A stretch of 32,497 bases of DNA, from NCBI GenBank assembly GCA_002796125.1, contig PCWA01000051.1, positions 1-32,497 of the forward strand, given 5' to 3'. The notes under the pieces are model-generated. The model was not told the origin of the DNA, ran no database searches, and saw nothing but the letters and a program-made list of their open reading frames with translations. The DNA is from Candidatus Ghiorseimicrobium undicola. GTDB taxonomy: Bacteria; Omnitrophota; Gorgyraeia; Ghiorseimicrobiales; Ghiorseimicrobiaceae. Numbering within the stretch: position 1 is the stretch's first letter; each line of letters begins with the position of its first letter. Positions 1-7,428 of this stretch are shown here, one piece after another. A program made the position numbers and the translations under genes.

Positions 1-57
1 CATCAATCGCTCAACTACGTTACGCCAGAGATGGCCGAATCGGAAGTTGTCTTTTAA
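1..57 (+). CDS. C-terminal end of an IS3-type transposase (partial)
   Basis: Frame 1 is open from the window edge to a TAA at 55-57 and encodes the tail HQSLNYVTPEMAESEVVF. The motif 'HQSLNY-TPEM' resembles the end of the rve/integrase core of IS3-family OrfB proteins, which typically finish with 'RPHQSLGYKTPAEV'. The gene begins outside the window, so nothing can be said about its integrity. It is too short for the ORF track. The identification rests only on this short motif and on the IS-like end that follows. Confidence 0.55.
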   Translation, partial: HQSLNYVTPEMAESEVVF

Positions 58-90
58 TTAATGTGTCCGTTAAACACGGGGCAGCGCACA
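1..90 (+). mobile_element. Right end of an IS3-like insertion sequence (partial)
   Basis: The transposase tail is followed at 61-90 by 'GTGTCCGTTAAACACGGGGC' and then 'AGCGCACA'. This resembles the right terminal repeat of IS3-type elements, which end in CA. If the end is at about 90, the element sits about 60 bp upstream of the fluoride riboswitch. The left end and the target duplication lie outside the window, so the boundary is inferred. Confidence 0.45.
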
Positions 91-150
91 ATACTGATTT
101 ATCCATAAGCGGAGAAGCGGCTGCTTTATTTTTTTGATTTTAGAAATGCT

Positions 151-204
151 AAGGCGATGGGGTTCGCCGTTAAGCGCCTCAATGCGGGCTGATAACTCCT
201 AGAT
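151..204 (+). promoter_or_regulatory. Fluoride riboswitch (crcB motif)
   Basis: The leader contains the crcB RNA signature GGCGATGG...TTCGCC, then TTAAGCGCC and GCTGATAACTCCTA. Structure by eye: pseudoknot GGCG (153-156) with CGCC (165-168); P1 pairs GGGGTT (159-164) with AACTCC (194-199) including one G-U; a short hairpin lies between. It stands 25 nt before fluC, the classic target. There is no terminator between aptamer and gene. CTCCT (196-200), part of the P1 3' strand, is complementary to AGGAG in the Shine-Dalgarno at 214-218. Translational control is therefore likely: fluoride stabilises P1 and frees the ribosome site. The switching mechanism is inference; the aptamer identification is strong. 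Confidence 0.93.
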
Positions 205-228
205 TAAACAGGAAGGAGGCATTGGTTT

Positions 229-615
229 ATGTTGAGGTTTTTTGTTATTGCTTTGGGCGGGGCGATAGGAACGCTCTTGCGCTATATTATCGGCGGGCTT
301 GATTACCGGTTTTCAAACGGCGTATTTCCGGTTAGCACGCTGATTATCAATATTAGCGGTTCTTTCGCGATTGGTTTTTTATGGGGAGGTATTGAGCGTT
401 TTGCCGTTTCACCAAATATGAGGCTGTTTATTTTTATCGGAATTCTTGGCGGATATACGACTTTTTCCGCATTCAGCCTGGAAAGTTTCAATTTATTCAG
501 AGACGGCGAATACAAAATAGCATTATCAAATATTATGCTTTCAAATGTTTTAGCTATCTGTTTTGTTTTTTTAGGATTTTTTGCGGCAAGGTCTTTGATA
601 AATTTATTAGATTAA
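229..615 (+). CDS. crcB: Fluoride ion channel FluC/CrcB
   Basis: This 128-aa membrane protein is the size of FluC monomers, which assemble as antiparallel dimers in the inner membrane and export fluoride. Family signatures are visible: the N-terminal GGAIGTLLRY, the pore segment NISGSFAIGF, and GGYTTFSAFSLE with the TTFS/Phe-box residues. Four hydrophobic helices can be read. The ATG has a strong GGAAGGAGG ribosome site nine bases upstream, downstream of a fluoride riboswitch. That agrees with fluoride-inducible expression. A DUF190 gene follows 17 bp later and is a frequent crcB partner. Identification is secure. Confidence 0.96.
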   Translation: MLRFFVIALGGAIGTLLRYIIGGLDYRFSNGVFPVSTLIINISGSFAIGFLWGGIERFAVSPNMRLFIFIGILGGYTTFSAFSLESFNLFRDGEYKIALSNIMLSNVLAICFVFLGFFAARSLINLLD

Positions 616-632
616 GAACAGGAGTATAAAAT

Positions 633-965
633 ATGAAATTGCCCGAAGAAGGAATGCTTTTGAGAATATTTATCGGTGAGTCTGATCATTATAAAGACAA
701 GGCGCTTTATGAACAAATTGTCTTAAAAGCGAGAGAGCTCAACATGGCCGGGGCGACCGTTATCCGCGGGATTATGGGTTTTGGAGCGGACAGCCGGATG
801 CATACGGCAAAAGTCTTAAGGCTTTCCGAAGATTTACCGGTTATAGTTGAAATAGTGGATACGGAAGAAAACCTTAATAAATTAATGCCGTTTCTTGATG
901 AAGCCGTAGTGGAAGGCTTGATAACTCTAGAGAAGATAAGGGTGATTAAATACCGGCATAAATAA
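633..965 (+). CDS. DUF190 domain protein, probable FluC accessory
   Basis: A 110-aa soluble protein matching DUF190 in length and pattern: N-terminal EEGMLLRIFIGESDHYKDKAL, the central GATVIRGIMGFG, and the C-terminal VIVEIVDTEENLNKL. DUF190 proteins have a ferredoxin-like, PII-related fold and are very often encoded beside crcB. Their precise role in fluoride resistance is not established. Here the gene is 17 bp from fluC with its own AGGAG site, so it should be co-transcribed under the riboswitch. Function beyond that association is unknown. Confidence 0.9.
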   Translation: MKLPEEGMLLRIFIGESDHYKDKALYEQIVLKARELNMAGATVIRGIMGFGADSRMHTAKVLRLSEDLPVIVEIVDTEENLNKLMPFLDEAVVEGLITLEKIRVIKYRHK

Positions 966-966
966 G

Positions 967-1042
967 CATATTCTCGCATTTATCAATTCTTATCCATTGA
1001 CAATAGCTCTTTGCATATTTAAAATAAATATATGAGAATATG
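967..1042 (+). promoter_or_regulatory. Sigma70-like promoter flanked by a 9-bp inverted repeat
   Basis: A consensus -35 TTGACA (997-1002), a 17-base spacer and a -10 TAAAAT (1020-1025) form a good promoter. It is bracketed by CATATTCTC (967-975) and its exact reverse complement GAGAATATG (1034-1042). That could be a split operator, or the repeat could pair only in DNA. A hairpin with a T-run lies about 25 bases after the expected start point, in the leader of the RNase gene. Confidence 0.5.
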
Positions 1043-1056
1043 GAGTAGTGAAATCT

Positions 1057-1085
1057 AAAAGCGTCAGGGATACTGGCGCTTTTTT
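1057..1085 (+). terminator. Rho-independent terminator or attenuator
   Basis: AAAAGCGTCAG pairs with CTGGCGCTTTT (one G-U) around a five-base loop and ends in a T-run. It may end the fluC-DUF190 transcript. It also lies downstream of the promoter at 997-1025, so for transcripts from that promoter it would act as a leader attenuator. The ribosome site of the next gene (GGAGG) follows within a few bases. Confidence 0.75.
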
Positions 1086-1099
1086 ATTTGGAGGCATAG

Positions 1100-2497
1100 A
1101 TGAAGATACGTTTTTTCGGGGCGGCGGGGAATGTTACCGGCTCAAGGTTTTTTCTGGAAAGCAAAAATTCGCGCCTGCTGATTGATTGCGGCCTTTATCA
1201 AGAAAGGCAGTTTATCGCGCGTAACTGGGATGCCTTTCCGGTGAGTCCGTTAATGATAGATAATGTGGTATTGACGCACGCCCATATTGACCACTGCGGT
1301 TATCTGCCGAAATTCGTCAAAGACGGATTTAAGGGAAAAATATTCTGTACTGAGCCTACCGCAGATATCGCGAAAATCGCCCTGCTGGATTCGGCAAGAC
1401 TGCAGGAAGATGATGCCGAATTCAAAAGAAAAAGGCACAGGAAAGAAGGAAGGGCCGGGCGCTATCCGGTCGTGCCGCTTTATACGGTTAATGACGCGCG
1501 CGATGTTTTTGGTTTATTCGCGCCGGTTGCCTATGATGAGGGTGTAAATGCCGCGGATAACATAAAAGTAGTTTTTCATGACGCAGGCCATATCCTCGGC
1601 GCTTCCATGATTGAGATAAGGGTGGAAGAAGACGGCAAAGTAAAAAAATGCATTTTTTCGGGGGACATCGGCAGGTGGGAAAAACCGATACTAAAGGACC
1701 CGAGCGTTTTTGAAAATGCCGACTACGTTTTTATGGAGTCAACTTACGGAAACCGCCTGCACGGCAATATTGAAAATTCCGTAGAAAAACTGCGTAAAAT
1801 TATTGTAAATACAGCCCAAAAGGGCGGCAATATCATTATTCCTGTCTTTGGCATTGAAAGGGCGCAGGAGTTATTATATTGGGTAAATCTTTTATTGAAA
1901 GAAAATAAAATTCCTCCGTTGGTGGTATTTTTAGACAGCCCTATGGCCATAGATGTAACCAAGGTCTTCAAAAAATATCCGGAATATTTTGATGAAGAGA
2001 CAAAAAATTTGGTTGAGTCAGGTGAATCTCCTTTTGGATTTTCCTTATTGAAAACAATATCCTCTATCAATGAATCAAAGGCGATAAATTCCATCAAAGG
2101 CAGTTCCATTATAATGGCCGGTTCCGGCATGTGCACCGGCGGCAGGATAAAGCATCATTTAGTAAACAATATCGCAAGGCCGGAAAGTACGATTGTTTTT
2201 GTGGGGTATCAGGCCGAAGGTACTTTAGGCAGGCAGATATTGGAAAGGCCGAAGAAGGTAAGAATTTTTGGGCATAACCATCGTGTGAGCGCTAGAATTG
2301 AAAAAATAAACGGCTTCTCCGCCCACGCGGATAAAAACGAGCTTTTAAAGTGGGTTTCTCATTTTAAGAATAACCCGCAGAAAATTTTTATAATACACGG
2401 CGAGAAAAATGTAGCGCGGGAATTCGCCTCCGTTCTATCCGGCGTTGTATCCAGCCAGATTATTGTCCCCGATTACCTTGAAGAACATTTTCTTTAA
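1100..2497 (+). CDS. MBL-fold beta-CASP ribonuclease (YSH1/CPSF-like)
   Basis: A 465-aa metallo-beta-lactamase fold RNA nuclease. The metal motif HAHIDH is at residues 60-65, followed by GHILGASM, SGDIG and MESTYGNR. The beta-CASP segment carries PVFGIERAQELL, SPMAID and the substrate-domain motif AGSGMCTGGRIKHH. The C-terminal RNA-specificity region has GFSAHAD. Length and motif order match the bacterial CPSF-like family typified by Thermus TTHA0252, rather than RNase J, which is longer. It is probably a cytoplasmic zinc-dependent endo- or exoribonuclease in RNA processing or decay; the actual substrate is unknown. A good GGAGG lies upstream of the ATG, directly after the leader hairpin. Confidence 0.92.
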   Translation: MKIRFFGAAGNVTGSRFFLESKNSRLLIDCGLYQERQFIARNWDAFPVSPLMIDNVVLTHAHIDHCGYLPKFVKDGFKGKIFCTEPTADIAKIALLDSARLQEDDAEFKRKRHRKEGRAGRYPVVPLYTVNDARDVFGLFAPVAYDEGVNAADNIKVVFHDAGHILGASMIEIRVEEDGKVKKCIFSGDIGRWEKPILKDPSVFENADYVFMESTYGNRLHGNIENSVEKLRKIIVNTAQKGGNIIIPVFGIERAQELLYWVNLLLKENKIPPLVVFLDSPMAIDVTKVFKKYPEYFDEETKNLVESGESPFGFSLLKTISSINESKAINSIKGSSIIMAGSGMCTGGRIKHHLVNNIARPESTIVFVGYQAEGTLGRQILERPKKVRIFGHNHRVSARIEKINGFSAHADKNELLKWVSHFKNNPQKIFIIHGEKNVAREFASVLSGVVSSQIIVPDYLEEHFL

Positions 2498-2528
2498 AAA
2501 ACCTGTTTGTTATTTAGCATTAAGGCTG

Positions 2529-2745
2529 TGTAAAATAAATTGTGTAAATTGTTTATCCATGGCTGCCTTGGACTGATTCTTCGCAGGGACGCATAATTTT
2601 CCCCGGCGTGGAAAATTATGCTCCGCTACTCGGCCTCGCTCTGGCCGAGAGGCAATCAAAGGCCAGCCATGCCCGCTCGGCCTGCGTTAGGCCCTGCTCA
2701 AAATCAGTCCAAGCCAGCAAGTAAATTTACATAATTTATTTGACA
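2529..2745. repeat. 217-bp palindromic repeat element with terminal inverted repeats
   Basis: This noncoding block has 22-bp ends (2529-2550 and 2724-2745) that are inverted repeats at 20 of 22 positions. Inside them, TTGGACTGATT (2568-2578) pairs with AATCAGTCCAA (2702-2712). Two nested hairpins follow: GCATAATTTTCC/GGAAAATTATGC and CTCGGCC/GGCCGAG. The GC-rich core contrasts with the AT-rich ends. Part of it (2653-2718) recurs at 29435-29500, 55 of 66 bases identical and ungapped. It looks like a MITE-like or REP-like element. No ORF is seen. It occupies most of the 376-bp gap between the RNase and exchanger genes. Confidence 0.75.
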
Positions 2746-2765
2746 TTACTCCGCATTATAACCGC

Positions 2766-2792
2766 TTGACAACTGTTTAATTATGCTATAAC
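2766..2792 (+). promoter_or_regulatory. Probable promoter of the exchanger gene
   Basis: TTGACA (2766-2771) is followed after 15 bases by an extended -10, TGC-TATAAC (2784-2792). The spacer is shorter than ideal, but the TGN extension compensates. It lies just after the palindromic element and about 80 bases before the TTG start of the exchanger. Confidence 0.5.
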
Positions 2793-2873
2793 ATATTGCA
2801 ATATGGATAGTTATATTCCGGTCGGGGTGTATTTATTAAAATATGGCGTTAAATAAATAATAACGGGCATAAT

Positions 2874-3821
2874 TTGCTGAAAGATATAATTATTTTTATA
2901 ATCGGAATCATTGTTATTGTAAAAAGTGCCGATTTATTTACAAACGGCGCCGAAGGAATCGCTGTTGCTTTTAAAATCCCCAGATTGGTTATCGGGCTTA
3001 CGATAGTGAGCCTGGCGACTACAGCTCCAGAGCTTACTGTGTCCGCAATTTCAGCGCATGCCGGATCAAGCGGCATAGCCATAGGTAATGCTTTAGGCTC
3101 CTGCCTTGCCAATATCGGCATCATTTTAGCGCTGGCAGCGATCATACGACCGATAAATTTTGATACGCGTATTTTAAGAGAAGAATTACCTTTTTTGATA
3201 GTGGCGCTTTTGATGCTGGGTATCTTACTGGCGGATAATAATATCAGTGCTTTGGACGGTTTAGTTTTACTTGCCATGCTGGTATTATGCTATACATATA
3301 TCGTTTTAAGAGAAACAAGAGATAAAAGAAGATTAAATAGCAATGATAAACGGCCGGCAAGTAATATTAATAAACATATGTTGAGATTTTTTGCCGGAGC
3401 CATAGGGGTGGTGGCTGCCGCCAAATACGCCATAGTTCCCAGCGCTGTTAATATCGCGCATTCTTTAGGCGTCCCGGAGATAGTTATCGGCCTTTCTATA
3501 GTTGCTATCGGCACTTCTTTGCCGGAGCTTTCTACCGCGATAGCGGCCAGCCTAAAGAACATGGGAGAGATGGCTGCCGGTAATGTTATTGGCGCCAATA
3601 TAATAAATATATTACTTGTTTTAGGCGTATCGGCATCCATTAATCCGTTATCGGTGGATGCGCAGACCAAGATAACAACCTTACCGGTTTTAGTTGTTGT
3701 TACTTTGATTATGTTTTTATTTTCCCGTACCGGGCTGAAATTAACAAGAAGCGAAGGTGTTTTATTGCTTGCGGCGTATTCCGGATACATTATTTACATT
3801 TTCGGGTTTGCCTATAAATAG
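2874..3821 (+). CDS. Calcium/sodium antiporter (CaCA family, YrbG-like)
   Basis: A 315-aa integral membrane protein with two inverted halves of about five helices each, as in K+-dependent Na+/Ca2+ exchangers of the YrbG type. The alpha-repeats are visible: GLTIVSLATTAPELTVS with GNALGSCLANIG in the first half, and GLSIVAIGTSLPELSTA with GNVIGANIINILLVLG in the second, each carrying the ion-binding Glu and Asn. It probably exchanges Ca2+ for Na+ at the inner membrane. The start is TTG with no clear ribosome site; no better in-frame ATG exists and family length fits. The central loop is basic and cytoplasmic. Confidence 0.9.
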   Translation: MLKDIIIFIIGIIVIVKSADLFTNGAEGIAVAFKIPRLVIGLTIVSLATTAPELTVSAISAHAGSSGIAIGNALGSCLANIGIILALAAIIRPINFDTRILREELPFLIVALLMLGILLADNNISALDGLVLLAMLVLCYTYIVLRETRDKRRLNSNDKRPASNINKHMLRFFAGAIGVVAAAKYAIVPSAVNIAHSLGVPEIVIGLSIVAIGTSLPELSTAIAASLKNMGEMAAGNVIGANIINILLVLGVSASINPLSVDAQTKITTLPVLVVVTLIMFLFSRTGLKLTRSEGVLLLAAYSGYIIYIFGFAYK

Positions 3822-3832
3822 GAGGGGAAGTC

Positions 3833-5848
3833 GTGAAATGCCCTAATTGCAGGGATAATGATTTGATATCCGCGATGACTAAACAGGGCGTTGAAGTTGA
3901 TTTTTGCGCTAAATGCGAAGGCATCTGGCTGGACAAAAATGAAATTTACCATTTTACCAGAGTGCCCAGTTATTTAAAGACGCGTATAGAAGAATCAATG
4001 GCCAGCCAGAAGGAGTCGGCGCGCATTTCCCCGAGAAGCGGAAATGCAATGGCTGAAATCGCGGTGGCGGGCGGCGCTATAGTTATTGATTACTGCAGGC
4101 AGTCTGGAGGCATCTGGCTGGATAAGGATGAGATAAATAAATTACCGGCTGTCAAATCCAGGATCGAGATAGATAGGATGGTTTATGCGAAAAAATATGC
4201 CGCTCCCACGCCTGATAACTTATTACCCCTGCCGAATCTCGCGTTGCGCTCCGGCAGCGTGCTGCTCGGTATGTACGCCCTGCTTATCTTGTTTCTTATA
4301 ATATTAGTTGAATTATTCGGCCTGCCGGCGCATTTTGCCCTTTTATCAGGGATAGCGTTGGTGTTCATCCAGTTTTTATTGGGGCCGTTTTTTATGGATT
4401 TTTCTTTGCGGTTTTTGTACCGTCTGAGATGGGTAAAGCCGGATGGGCTGCCGGAACATTTAGGGAATTTTATCGCAAAAATCTGCGAAGAAAAAAATAT
4501 GCGTTTTCCGCAGATGGGAATTATTTCCGACGGCGCGCCAAACGCCTTTACTTACGGACATAATCCCGACAGCGCCAGGATTGTAATAACCCAGGGGCTG
4601 ATGGACTTATTAAGCGAAGAAGAGCTGGAAGCGGTAGTGGCGCATGAAATCGGCCATGCCCTTCATTGGGATATGCTGGTGATGACTCTTGCCCAGCTTG
4701 TGCCTTTAGTGCTTTATTATATATACCGGACTTTGATGCGGATGCGCTCAAGAGGAAACGATAAATCAGCGCCTTATCGTTTTGCTATAGCTCTATGCGC
4801 TTATATTTTGTATATTATAACTGAGTTTGCAGTGTTATGGTTTTCCCGGATAAGGGAGTTCTTCGCGGATAGGTTTTCCGGAGAAGTTACCGCCAAGCCG
4901 AACAATTTAGCTTCCGCGCTGGTGAAGATCGGCTATGGGCTTGCCGGCGATGATAGAGGTAAGAAAAACGTTAAGGAAGAAAAAAGAGCAGGCGCTTTGA
5001 ACGCGGTCGGGCCAATGGGTATTTTTGATTCAAAGTCGGCTAATATTTTGGCCATAACCGGACATAGCCCTTCCAGAAGAATGGGCGGAGAGATAGATAA
5101 AGAAAAGCTAAAAGATGCCGCAAAGTGGGACCTGTGGAACCCATGGGCCGCCTATTATGAACTGCAATCAACCCATCCTTTAATCGCCAAGAGGATCAAA
5201 TTTTTAAGCAATCAATCGCGGGTTTTAGGTAAAGAGCCATATATTCAATTTGATGAAAACAGGCCGGAATCTTATTGGGACGAATTTTTCACCGACCTTG
5301 CGGTTAATTTTCTTCCTGCGGCTGGATTTTTAGCCGCCGCGGCGTTTTTTCTGGCCAATCAAAAGGCGCTTTTTGCCGGGATTGGTTTATTTGTCTTCGG
5401 CATATGTTCTTTGATTAAGGTTTTATTTTCCTATCCTTCCAAAGATTTTGCCGAAATGACGGTGAGCGGGCTTTTGAAAAAAGTCAAGGTTTCTTCTGTA
5501 AGGCCGGTCCCTTGCGTGGTTAAAGGAAAAATTATCGGCCGGGGAATCCCCGGGCTTATTTATTCGGAGGACTTTATTTTACAGGATGAGAGCGGAATTA
5601 TTTTTCTGGATTATCAGCAGCCGCTGGGCATATTTAACTTTTTTTTCGGCCTGCTCCGTTCGGCGCGTTATATAGGGCAAGATGTGCAAATTACCGGCTG
5701 GTACAGGCGTGCCCCTATACCGTACATTGAGATAAGAAATCTAAAGGCCGGCAGGCAGGAATCAACCTGTTATGTCTATCATTCTCAATTATTTTTCTCT
5801 GCCGCGATTATTGTCATAAGTTTTTTTATGGTTTTATCTTCGCTTTAA
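3833..5848 (+). CDS. Membrane M48 zinc metallopeptidase with N-terminal TFIIB-type zinc ribbon
   Basis: A 671-aa fusion. Residues 1-45 form a zf-TFIIB zinc ribbon (CPNC...FCAKCEGIWLDKNEI). Residues 60-105 are a second, decayed copy: SPRSG replaces CPxC, but GGIWLDKDEI is kept. Hydrophobic helices follow from about residue 140. The HtpX/M48 catalytic motif HEIGH is at 271-275, and the third zinc ligand lies in REFFADRF. The C-terminal 140 residues hold two more helices and a beta-rich, possibly OB-like domain (KGKIIGRGIPG...). M48 enzymes degrade misfolded membrane proteins; the ribbon may present substrates or bind nucleic acid (inference). Start is GTG with GGAGG overlapping the upstream stop. 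Confidence 0.87.
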   Translation: MKCPNCRDNDLISAMTKQGVEVDFCAKCEGIWLDKNEIYHFTRVPSYLKTRIEESMASQKESARISPRSGNAMAEIAVAGGAIVIDYCRQSGGIWLDKDEINKLPAVKSRIEIDRMVYAKKYAAPTPDNLLPLPNLALRSGSVLLGMYALLILFLIILVELFGLPAHFALLSGIALVFIQFLLGPFFMDFSLRFLYRLRWVKPDGLPEHLGNFIAKICEEKNMRFPQMGIISDGAPNAFTYGHNPDSARIVITQGLMDLLSEEELEAVVAHEIGHALHWDMLVMTLAQLVPLVLYYIYRTLMRMRSRGNDKSAPYRFAIALCAYILYIITEFAVLWFSRIREFFADRFSGEVTAKPNNLASALVKIGYGLAGDDRGKKNVKEEKRAGALNAVGPMGIFDSKSANILAITGHSPSRRMGGEIDKEKLKDAAKWDLWNPWAAYYELQSTHPLIAKRIKFLSNQSRVLGKEPYIQFDENRPESYWDEFFTDLAVNFLPAAGFLAAAAFFLANQKALFAGIGLFVFGICSLIKVLFSYPSKDFAEMTVSGLLKKVKVSSVRPVPCVVKGKIIGRGIPGLIYSEDFILQDESGIIFLDYQQPLGIFNFFFGLLRSARYIGQDVQITGWYRRAPIPYIEIRNLKAGRQESTCYVYHSQLFFSAAIIVISFFMVLSSL

Positions 5849-5867
5849 AAAAAATGGATGACCTATA

Positions 5868-6239
5868 ATGGATGAGAGAAGAAAATTTCCGCGCCTGGAT
5901 GAGGCATGGCCGGTCCGCTATCGGATATTGGAGTTTTCCGGCAAGCAAGTGCATAGGTCGCGCACGATTAATGTCAGCGCCGGCGGCGTAAGATTTTTTA
6001 CCAATGCCAGTTTAAAACCCGGCACGCTTCTGGAATTGGAGCTGCTGATTCCTTCGGATTCTTTGCCGGTATATTCGCGCGGCAAGGTGGTCTGGCAGGG
6101 CAGGGTTGTCTGGTGCAAAGAATCCGGAGATAAGGATCTTTTGCCGCTGGAAATAGGGGTTGAATTTGTTGATATTGATGATTATGATAAAAAGCGCCTG
6201 TATAGTTATATCAGCCAAAGGATAGAAAAGAAAAAGTAG
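5868..6239 (+). CDS. PilZ domain protein (c-di-GMP receptor)
   Basis: A 123-aa single-domain PilZ protein. The c-di-GMP binding motifs are both present: the RxxxR-like N-terminal DERRKFPRLDEAWPVRYR and the (D/N)xSxxG motif NVSAGGVRF. The remainder (LLELELLIP, GVEFVDIDDYDKKRLYSYI) follows the PilZ beta-barrel and C-terminal helix. It most likely senses c-di-GMP and changes activity of an unknown partner. The gene lies 20 bp after the protease and 10 bp before a dehydrogenase, so it may share their transcript. It is a plausible effector for the GGDEF/HD-GYP enzyme encoded 15 kb downstream. Confidence 0.9.
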   Translation: MDERRKFPRLDEAWPVRYRILEFSGKQVHRSRTINVSAGGVRFFTNASLKPGTLLELELLIPSDSLPVYSRGKVVWQGRVVWCKESGDKDLLPLEIGVEFVDIDDYDKKRLYSYISQRIEKKK

Positions 6240-6249
6240 GGAAGAGAAA

Positions 6250-7278
6250 TTGAGAGCCGCATTATATTACAGCAATTCGGATTTGCGTATTACTCAAATG
6301 CCTGTGCCTGAAATTGGCAAAGGTGAACTTCTTTTACGTGTTGAATCATGCGGTATATGCGGCAGCGATGTAATGGAATGGTATAGAGAAAATCGTGTTC
6401 CCTTGGTGCTGGGGCATGAAATTTCCGCTATCGTTGCCAAAGCCGGAGAAGGGGTGGATGGATTCTCTGTCGGCGACAGGGTAAGCGCTTCGCATCATGT
6501 CCCCTGCAATGAGTGTTATTATTGTAAAAATGGCCATCATACCGTATGCGATACGCTGCGTACGACTAATTTTTATCCCGGCGGATTTTCTGAATACGTG
6601 CGGCTTCCAAAGATAAATGTGGAATTAGGAACTTATCGTTTACCTGACAGGTTATCGTATGATTGCGCTACATTTATTGAGCCGTTGGCATGCGTTTTAC
6701 GGGCTCAGCGCGTGGCTGATATCAGGCCCGGGCAGACTATCTTAGTTATAGGAAGCGGCATCGCCGGGCTCTTACATATCTATCTGGCCAAGTTAAAGGG
6801 AGCCGCGCGCGTGATAGCGCTTGATATTTGTGATTTTCGGCTTGCCAAGGCAAAGGAGCTAGGCGCGGATATTAGCATGTATGCCGGAGAGTATAAGCCC
6901 GGTAATTTAGGCGATGTTAATAGTGGCAGGCTGGCTGATGTTGTGATATTATGTACTCAGGCGCAAAGCGCAATAAACACGGCTTTTGATTCAGTGGAGA
7001 GAGCGGGAGTAGTATTATTCTTTGCGCCCAGCGATAAAGATACGACAGTTAATTTATCCGTAAACAAGCTTTTTTGGCGCACAGAAAGGAAACTGGTTTC
7101 TTCTTATGCCGCTAGCCCCACTGACCACCTTGAGGCATTGCGGATATTGGAAGCGAATCAGGATGTATTTGAAAAAATGATTACGCACCGGATACCGCTT
7201 AAGGGCATAGGGCTGGGTTTTAAGCTTGTCAGCGAAGCAAAAGAATGTTTGAAGGTAATAATCAAACCGCAGAAGTGA
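6250..7278 (+). CDS. Zinc-dependent medium-chain dehydrogenase (alcohol/sorbitol dehydrogenase-like)
   Basis: A 342-aa MDR-superfamily enzyme. The catalytic zinc ligands lie in CGICGSD and GHE, with a Glu in FIEPLACV. The structural zinc site is CNECYYCKNGHHTVC. The NAD-binding Rossmann motif is VIGSGIAGLLH, and an Asp in IALDICD suggests NAD over NADP. It should oxidise a polyol, sugar alcohol or threonine-like secondary alcohol; the substrate cannot be read. The next gene is an LsrF-like aldolase, suggesting a joint route in sugar or polyol catabolism (inference). The start is TTG after AGGGAAGAG. Family length is normal. Confidence 0.87.
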   Translation: MRAALYYSNSDLRITQMPVPEIGKGELLLRVESCGICGSDVMEWYRENRVPLVLGHEISAIVAKAGEGVDGFSVGDRVSASHHVPCNECYYCKNGHHTVCDTLRTTNFYPGGFSEYVRLPKINVELGTYRLPDRLSYDCATFIEPLACVLRAQRVADIRPGQTILVIGSGIAGLLHIYLAKLKGAARVIALDICDFRLAKAKELGADISMYAGEYKPGNLGDVNSGRLADVVILCTQAQSAINTAFDSVERAGVVLFFAPSDKDTTVNLSVNKLFWRTERKLVSSYAASPTDHLEALRILEANQDVFEKMITHRIPLKGIGLGFKLVSEAKECLKVIIKPQK

Positions 7279-7334
7279 TGACAAGAACATTTTAGTTTTG
7301 GTCATTGTGATTTTGATATTGTATATTGTTTGTC

Positions 7335-7372
7335 CGCCAGAGTTCCTCTGGCGAGATTTCACCAAAGGTGAA
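7335..7372 (+). other. Two tandem perfect hairpins
   Basis: CGCCAGAG-TTC-CTCTGGCG (7335-7353) and TTCACC-AAA-GGTGAA (7358-7372) are perfect stems with three-base loops, only four bases apart. They lie in the 150-bp gap between the dehydrogenase and the aldolase. The U-rich tract after the second (TGATTTGTTATTT) is imperfect. They could be a weak double terminator or an mRNA-stabilising or processing structure. Confidence 0.55.
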
Positions 7373-7428
7373 TGATTTGTTATTTGTGTATTGGAATTTA
7401 AAGATTTGTTTTTTCATGGGAGGTTAAG

